This document shows, piece by piece, positions 4,690 to 7,651 of a stretch of 7,651 nt of DNA. Made by a program: the position numbers and the translations under genes. Position 1 is the first letter of the stretch; every line of letters starts with the position of its first letter. Below the pieces are notes generated by a model. It saw only the letters and a program-made list of their open reading frames with translations. It was not told where the DNA came from and did not search any database. The DNA comes from Planctomycetales bacterium (GTDB lineage: Bacteria; Planctomycetota; Planctomycetia; Pirellulales; Thermoguttaceae), in contig SKZG01000432.1 in NCBI GenBank assembly GCA_007127495.1, positions 1-7,651 on the forward strand. The letters run 5' to 3'.

Positions 4690-7059
4690 TCACGGCCCGG
4701 CCTCGATCTTGGCCCAGAATGGGTGCTGGCGGTCGGCCCGGGTTCGGGCGTCTTCCAGCATGGTCCACAGGTCGGGCTGGATGAACGGGTCGCTGGAATT
4801 GACACGCCGGCCGTTGACCACAATGCTCGCGCGCTGGTTGAAGTCGATTAGTTCCGGCAGGATCCACACCGTGACCGGTGCGCCGCGGTAGCTCACGCGC
4901 AGGCCGTTTGTCGCGGTCACGGAAGCTTCCACTGAAGCAGCGCGGACGCCGCGCGATGGCGGCCAATCGACCGGGTCCACCTGCGACCCCGGCGGCAAAC
5001 CGCCGAGTTCCACCCACCAGAAGAAATTGTCGAACGGCCGCATGGTGTGGCACTCGAACTGCTTGGGGAAGAAATCGCGGCGAAAACGGCCCATCCAGTC
5101 AAACAATCGTTGAATCTCGTCAGAGAAATCTTCGTGCCCGCGACCAAGGTACTCCACCACAGTCACGTTGTAGTTGTTCCGGAAGAACCGATCGAGGTGC
5201 TGCGCGTTGTGGGCCAGCAAGGCGGCGCTGTCGAGTTCGCCAAACACGCAGTAGAACGGCACGTACCTGGCATTGGCCCGATAGTGAAGGCAGTACCGAT
5301 CGGCCTTGGCCACCATCGGGATCGCACCGGCCCACAGATCGGGATGTGCCAGTGCCAGGTCCCATGCCGCATCGCCACCCATGGAGTGCCCGGAAAGGTA
5401 CACACGATCCGTATCGATGGCGAACCGGCGGAAGGCGTCGCGCAGGCAATGGAGCACGGCGGCGTGCTCGCGGGCTGAGTATTCGTACTTCTGCTGGTGC
5501 TCCTTGGTCCACATGGGGGCAATGACGATATATCCGTGGCGCGTGGCCTGGCCCGCCCGCCAACCCCCGTCGGCCCACGCGCCTGCCCACCAATCGATCT
5601 GATGCGCCGCGGTGGTCCCGGCGCCGTGGAGCGTCAGGATGGCCGGGTATCGGCGGTAGGGGTCGTACTCCGGCGGCGTTTGAACCAGGTATCGGAACGG
5701 CGGCTCGCCGGGAAGGCCCGGAACCTCGAGTTCGTAGAAGCCCGGCTCCTCCGGAGAACGCGGCTCGGGCAGTTCGCCGGGAGGCTTCATGTGCCGGAGG
5801 ATCGCGGCCACCATTCCGGGCGAAGCGCCCTCCTCGGAACCCAATTCAGCGAGGATGCGCTGCCGATGCACCAGCACCGGCTCGTTCAGGAATCGGCGCA
5901 CCAGATCGCGAACCCGGTAAAGCGAAAGCGCCACCGGCAGGTTCGGCGTGGCCGCGTCGCTGCCGACCAGCCAGCCGCTGACCGCCAGCGCAAGCCGCTG
6001 TTCCGGCTCGAGGTTCTCGTCTTCGGCATGCTGGCGGAAGGCCGCCATGCGAGCGAGGGTATTGATGCTCAGTTCGGCCTGCAATTCCTCGCTGGCCGGC
6101 TGGATATTGGCGCGCGTTTGCGGCTCGCTCACCCTGGCGGCAAGTGCCTGGAGCTGCTCCAAAACCGCCTCGCCGTGACGGCGCGTCCCGGCGTACTCGT
6201 CAATCATTTCGCGCACCGCCTGGAGGATTTCACCCGCCACGTCGTCCGAGGGGAACGACTCCAAGCTGCCGTACACCATCCGATGCTGCCCGGCTTCGCG
6301 GCGAAGCTGCAATTCCCGGAGCAGGCGCTGCGCGCCCATCTGCCGCAGCGCGCGAATGGTCGGATCGAGTTGCGCTTGAAGCTCCGGGTTGTCGGGCCGT
6401 TGTTCGAGCAGGGTTTCCAGGGCCCGGCGCGCCTCGGCGAACCGCTCGGCCTGGAGGTAGAAGCGAGCCACCTTCTTGTGATGATCGGAATTGTCCGGAT
6501 CGATCTGCTTCTGCAGGATGTCGTGCAAAACGCTGGAGGGAATGGACGTGGTGGCGATACGCATATCCCACACGTGCGTCAATCCTTCGACTTTCGCCCA
6601 TCGCGGGGTCAGCTCGGTGATGCCCTGGACCACATCGACCGGTCCTTGTCGCGTATTCATTCGGAGGATTCGGCGGCCGAACTCGTCGAAGGGCGAAAGG
6701 TTCACGATCGGCCCCACGGTTCGTACCGCACGGCCTTGCCGTAGCGTCCGTTGCCGAAGCAGGAACTTTTCATCGGCCGGACCTCCGGCCTCTGCCTGCA
6801 GGACACTTTGGATTTGCCAGCGCGGCACGAAGGTGCGGCGGAGGTCGTCGTCGGCGAGCACAATCAGGGTCACCGGGCCGTCGCCCGTGGCGGAGTGCGG
6901 CTGTGGTATGCCGCCCAGGGAGGCCACCTGGGCCAATCGGCCTTCGATGACACGGCCGTCGCGCATGAGCAACTCGGCGGCCACGCCGTGCGGCGGCGAA
7001 CCGGAACTCAGCAATAAGGCGACAAGGAATAGTCCGCCACTCACACCGTGGCTACGCAT
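4690..7059 (-). CDS. Exported TPR-like/alpha-beta hydrolase fusion, 789 aa
   Basis: The start is ATG 7057-7059: it has AGAGGA 5 nt upstream and gives a clean signal peptide (residues 1-28, core G-L-F-L-V-A-L-L-L, ending V-A-A before E29). An in-frame ATG at 7143 would bury that signal and lies upstream of the likely transcription start. Residues 29-170 form a beta-rich region opening with L-L-M-R-D-G-R-V-I-E-G. Residues 190-240 look like a tetratricopeptide-type helical repeat, followed by more helices to about 430. The C-terminal part is a serine hydrolase of the esterase/prolyl-oligopeptidase kind: oxyanion motif L-H-G-A-G-T (477-482), nucleophile elbow G-H-S-M-G-G with S559, acid D610 in G-E-L-D-S, and histidine H642 in G-R-G-H-E-D-F. 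A C-terminal domain of about 140 aa follows. The triad is complete, so an active esterase or peptidase outside the cytoplasm is expected; the substrate is unknown. A long plus-strand open frame inside it is a shadow. Confidence 0.9.
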   Translation of the reverse strand: MRSHGVSGGLFLVALLLSSGSPPHGVAAELLMRDGRVIEGRLAQVASLGGIPQPHSATGDGPVTLIVLADDDLRRTFVPRWQIQSVLQAEAGGPADEKFLLRQRTLRQGRAVRTVGPIVNLSPFDEFGRRILRMNTRQGPVDVVQGITELTPRWAKVEGLTHVWDMRIATTSIPSSVLHDILQKQIDPDNSDHHKKVARFYLQAERFAEARRALETLLEQRPDNPELQAQLDPTIRALRQMGAQRLLRELQLRREAGQHRMVYGSLESFPSDDVAGEILQAVREMIDEYAGTRRHGEAVLEQLQALAARVSEPQTRANIQPASEELQAELSINTLARMAAFRQHAEDENLEPEQRLALAVSGWLVGSDAATPNLPVALSLYRVRDLVRRFLNEPVLVHRQRILAELGSEEGASPGMVAAILRHMKPPGELPEPRSPEEPGFYELEVPGLPGEPPFRYLVQTPPEYDPYRRYPAILTLHGAGTTAAHQIDWWAGAWADGGWRAGQATRHGYIVIAPMWTKEHQQKYEYSAREHAAVLHCLRDAFRRFAIDTDRVYLSGHSMGGDAAWDLALAHPDLWAGAIPMVAKADRYCLHYRANARYVPFYCVFGELDSAALLAHNAQHLDRFFRNNYNVTVVEYLGRGHEDFSDEIQRLFDWMGRFRRDFFPKQFECHTMRPFDNFFWWVELGGLPPGSQVDPVDWPPSRGVRAASVEASVTATNGLRVSYRGAPVTVWILPELIDFNQRASIVVNGRRVNSSDPFIQPDLWTMLEDARTRADRQHPFWAKIEAGP

Positions 7060-7064
7060 AAAAG

Positions 7065-7070
7065 TCCTCT
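7065..7070 (-). promoter_or_regulatory. Ribosome binding site that fixes the hydrolase start
   Basis: AGAGGA on the minus strand is 5 nt from the ATG at 7059. The upstream in-frame ATG at 7143 has no such site. Confidence 0.7.
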
Positions 7071-7095
7071 TTCTCGTTCCCTGAGACGTAAGATC

Positions 7096-7115
7096 GCGAG
7101 GTACGGTTACCTCGC
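7096..7115 (-). repeat. Perfect 8-bp hairpin in the leader of the hydrolase gene
   Basis: GCGAGGTA (7096-7103) and TACCTCGC (7108-7115) are exact complements around a 4-nt loop. The element sits between the predicted transcription start (about 7125) and the ribosome binding site. It could be an mRNA-stabilising 5' stem-loop or an operator. No U-run follows in the gene's direction, so it is not an intrinsic terminator of the usual form. Confidence 0.8.
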
Positions 7116-7131
7116 AAAACCCCCTACCTCT

Positions 7132-7159
7132 ATTGTGTGGCAAGGTGTTTCCATGTCAA
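7132..7159 (-). promoter_or_regulatory. Sigma70 promoter candidate for the hydrolase gene
   Basis: A perfect TTGACA (7154-7159, minus strand) is followed after 16 nt by CACAAT (7132-7137, 4 of 6). It gives a leader of about 65 nt that contains the 8-bp hairpin. Confidence 0.6.
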
Positions 7160-7212
7160 GGAAGAAATCAGGCTCTTCCGTTTCCCCGGTAAAACGTTAC
7201 GGCCGGGGTATC

Positions 7213-7241
7213 TTGACAGCGACTTTGCGGATGAGGAGAAT
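7213..7241 (+). promoter_or_regulatory. Sigma70 promoter candidate for the small membrane-protein gene
   Basis: A perfect TTGACA (7213-7218) and GAGAAT (7236-7241, 4 of 6) are 17 nt apart on the plus strand. It is back to back with the hydrolase promoter, 53 nt between the two -35 boxes, so the pair could share a regulator. Transcription would start near 7248. Confidence 0.55.
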
Positions 7242-7306
7242 ACGGAGGTTTAGGGGGGCTGCCAGGAGGGGTCAGAGACATTGATTATAACCTTGAGAAC
7301 CGTAAC

Positions 7307-7600
7307 ATGAATCATCCCCTCATTCCGCGCTGGATTATTCTACTTCTTTTGGCGGCTGCGGCAGTCCTTCCCGTTGCGGTGTGCGTGGTCTTGGCCCTGG
7401 CGACTCTGCTGGGGGCCATGGGCGATGCACTCGGAGCACAGGTACTTGTATACACAAGTTGGGCCATTGGAACGCTATGGTGCGTCGGGATGGTCACATT
7501 GCTGCTCGCCCTCGCGGTTAGGTCGCTCGGCGAGTCGGGCAACCGTCGGGAGCCACCGCGCGAAACCCCCTACGAGGGCCTGGAGGAGCCGGATGCCTGA
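7307..7600 (+). CDS. Small two-helix inner-membrane protein, 97 aa, unknown function
   Basis: Two hydrophobic segments are visible, about residues 9-37 and 45-71, joined by a short loop. A charged, proline-containing tail (72-97) ends in acidic residues. The positively charged residue before helix 1 and the arginines after helix 2 suggest that both ends are cytoplasmic. I recognise no family. The ribosome binding site is weak (GAG about 10 nt before the ATG), but an upstream promoter with a perfect -35 box supports expression. The stop overlaps the next start in ATGCCTGA, so the two genes are probably co-translated. The antisense frame over the same DNA has no such signals. Confidence 0.65.
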   Translation: MNHPLIPRWIILLLLAAAAVLPVAVCVVLALATLLGAMGDALGAQVLVYTSWAIGTLWCVGMVTLLLALAVRSLGESGNRREPPRETPYEGLEEPDA

Positions 7601-7651
7601 CCGCCCGTTCCGCGCTCTGGCGTTTATGCTCCCCAAAGGCGATCCTGGCGA
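7593..7651 (+). CDS. Start of a further gene, cut by the right edge
   Basis: ATG at 7593-7595 has a strong GGAGGAG site (7582-7588) 4 nt upstream and stays open for the remaining 59 nt (M-P-D-R-P-F-R-A-L-A-F-M-L-P-K-G-D-P-G). It overlaps the end of the small membrane-protein gene by 8 nt, which points to an operon. Nineteen residues are too few to name a family. Confidence 0.6.
   Translation, partial: MPDRPFRALAFMLPKGDPG

Noticed and set aside
5497..6744. 415-codon open frame on the plus strand inside the hydrolase gene
   Set aside because: It lies opposite a gene with an obvious signal peptide and catalytic triad. Its His/Arg/Leu-rich translation has no domain signature.
7057..7143. Start of the hydrolase at the upstream ATG (7143)
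   Set aside because: It would put 28 polar residues before the signal peptide, has no ribosome binding site, and lies next to the -10 box, upstream of the likely transcription start.
1..7651. CRISPR array, tRNA, rRNA, insertion sequence or phage module
   Set aside because: No regularly spaced repeats, no cloverleaf-like segment, and no transposase, integrase or phage protein were seen on either strand by eye.

Overview
The window looks like a stretch of planctomycete chromosome, probably Pirellulales-like. This rests on gene content and not on a database match. It is GC-rich with lower-GC intergenic stretches. It carries a putative PEP-CTERM/exosortase-type exported protein, a multi-zinc-ribbon protein with the planctomycete-style C-x3-H...C-x2-C module, a membrane-anchored squalene-cyclase-fold protein, and a large secreted TPR-alpha/beta-hydrolase. 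Several promoters are close to the sigma70 consensus, three of them with a perfect TTGACA -35 box. No rRNA, tRNA, CRISPR array, insertion sequence or phage gene was seen.

Layout. (1) 1-257, minus: the first 85 residues of an exported protein resembling PEP-CTERM proteins, running off the left edge. It has a strong ribosome binding site and a roughly 140-nt leader. (2) 570-1154, minus: a 194-aa protein with three zinc ribbons. It is driven by a perfect-hexamer sigma70 promoter, and a 14-bp tandem duplication covers its stop codon. (3) 1485-2978 and 2956-3750, plus: a translationally overlapping pair. The first is a single-pass membrane protein with a squalene-cyclase/prenyltransferase-like repeat domain. 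The second is a nucleoside-phosphorylase/nucleosidase-family protein resembling hopanoid-associated HpnG and MTA/SAH nucleosidases. (4) 3836-4569: a small toxin-antitoxin graveyard. An antitoxin-like gene on the plus strand has a non-native tail and no toxin after it. It converges on a minus-strand MNT nucleotidyltransferase gene that is intact, whose HEPN (HepT-like) partner survives only as a C-terminal fragment. (5) 4690-7059, minus: a 789-aa exported protein with a TPR-like helical middle and a C-terminal serine hydrolase with a complete catalytic triad. An 8-bp perfect hairpin lies in its leader. (6) 7307-7600, plus: a 97-aa two-helix membrane protein, divergent from the hydrolase. It overlaps by 8 nt the start of a further gene cut by the right edge.

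How the genes may work together. Only three couplings are supported by the sequence: the cyclase-like/phosphorylase overlap, the MNT/HEPN overlap, and the overlap of the small membrane protein with the next gene. The rest look like independently promoted, single-gene units. The most unusual part is the toxin-antitoxin remnant, where a catalytically complete MNT enzyme persists although the residues it would modify on its HEPN partner are gone. No complete new system is evident.
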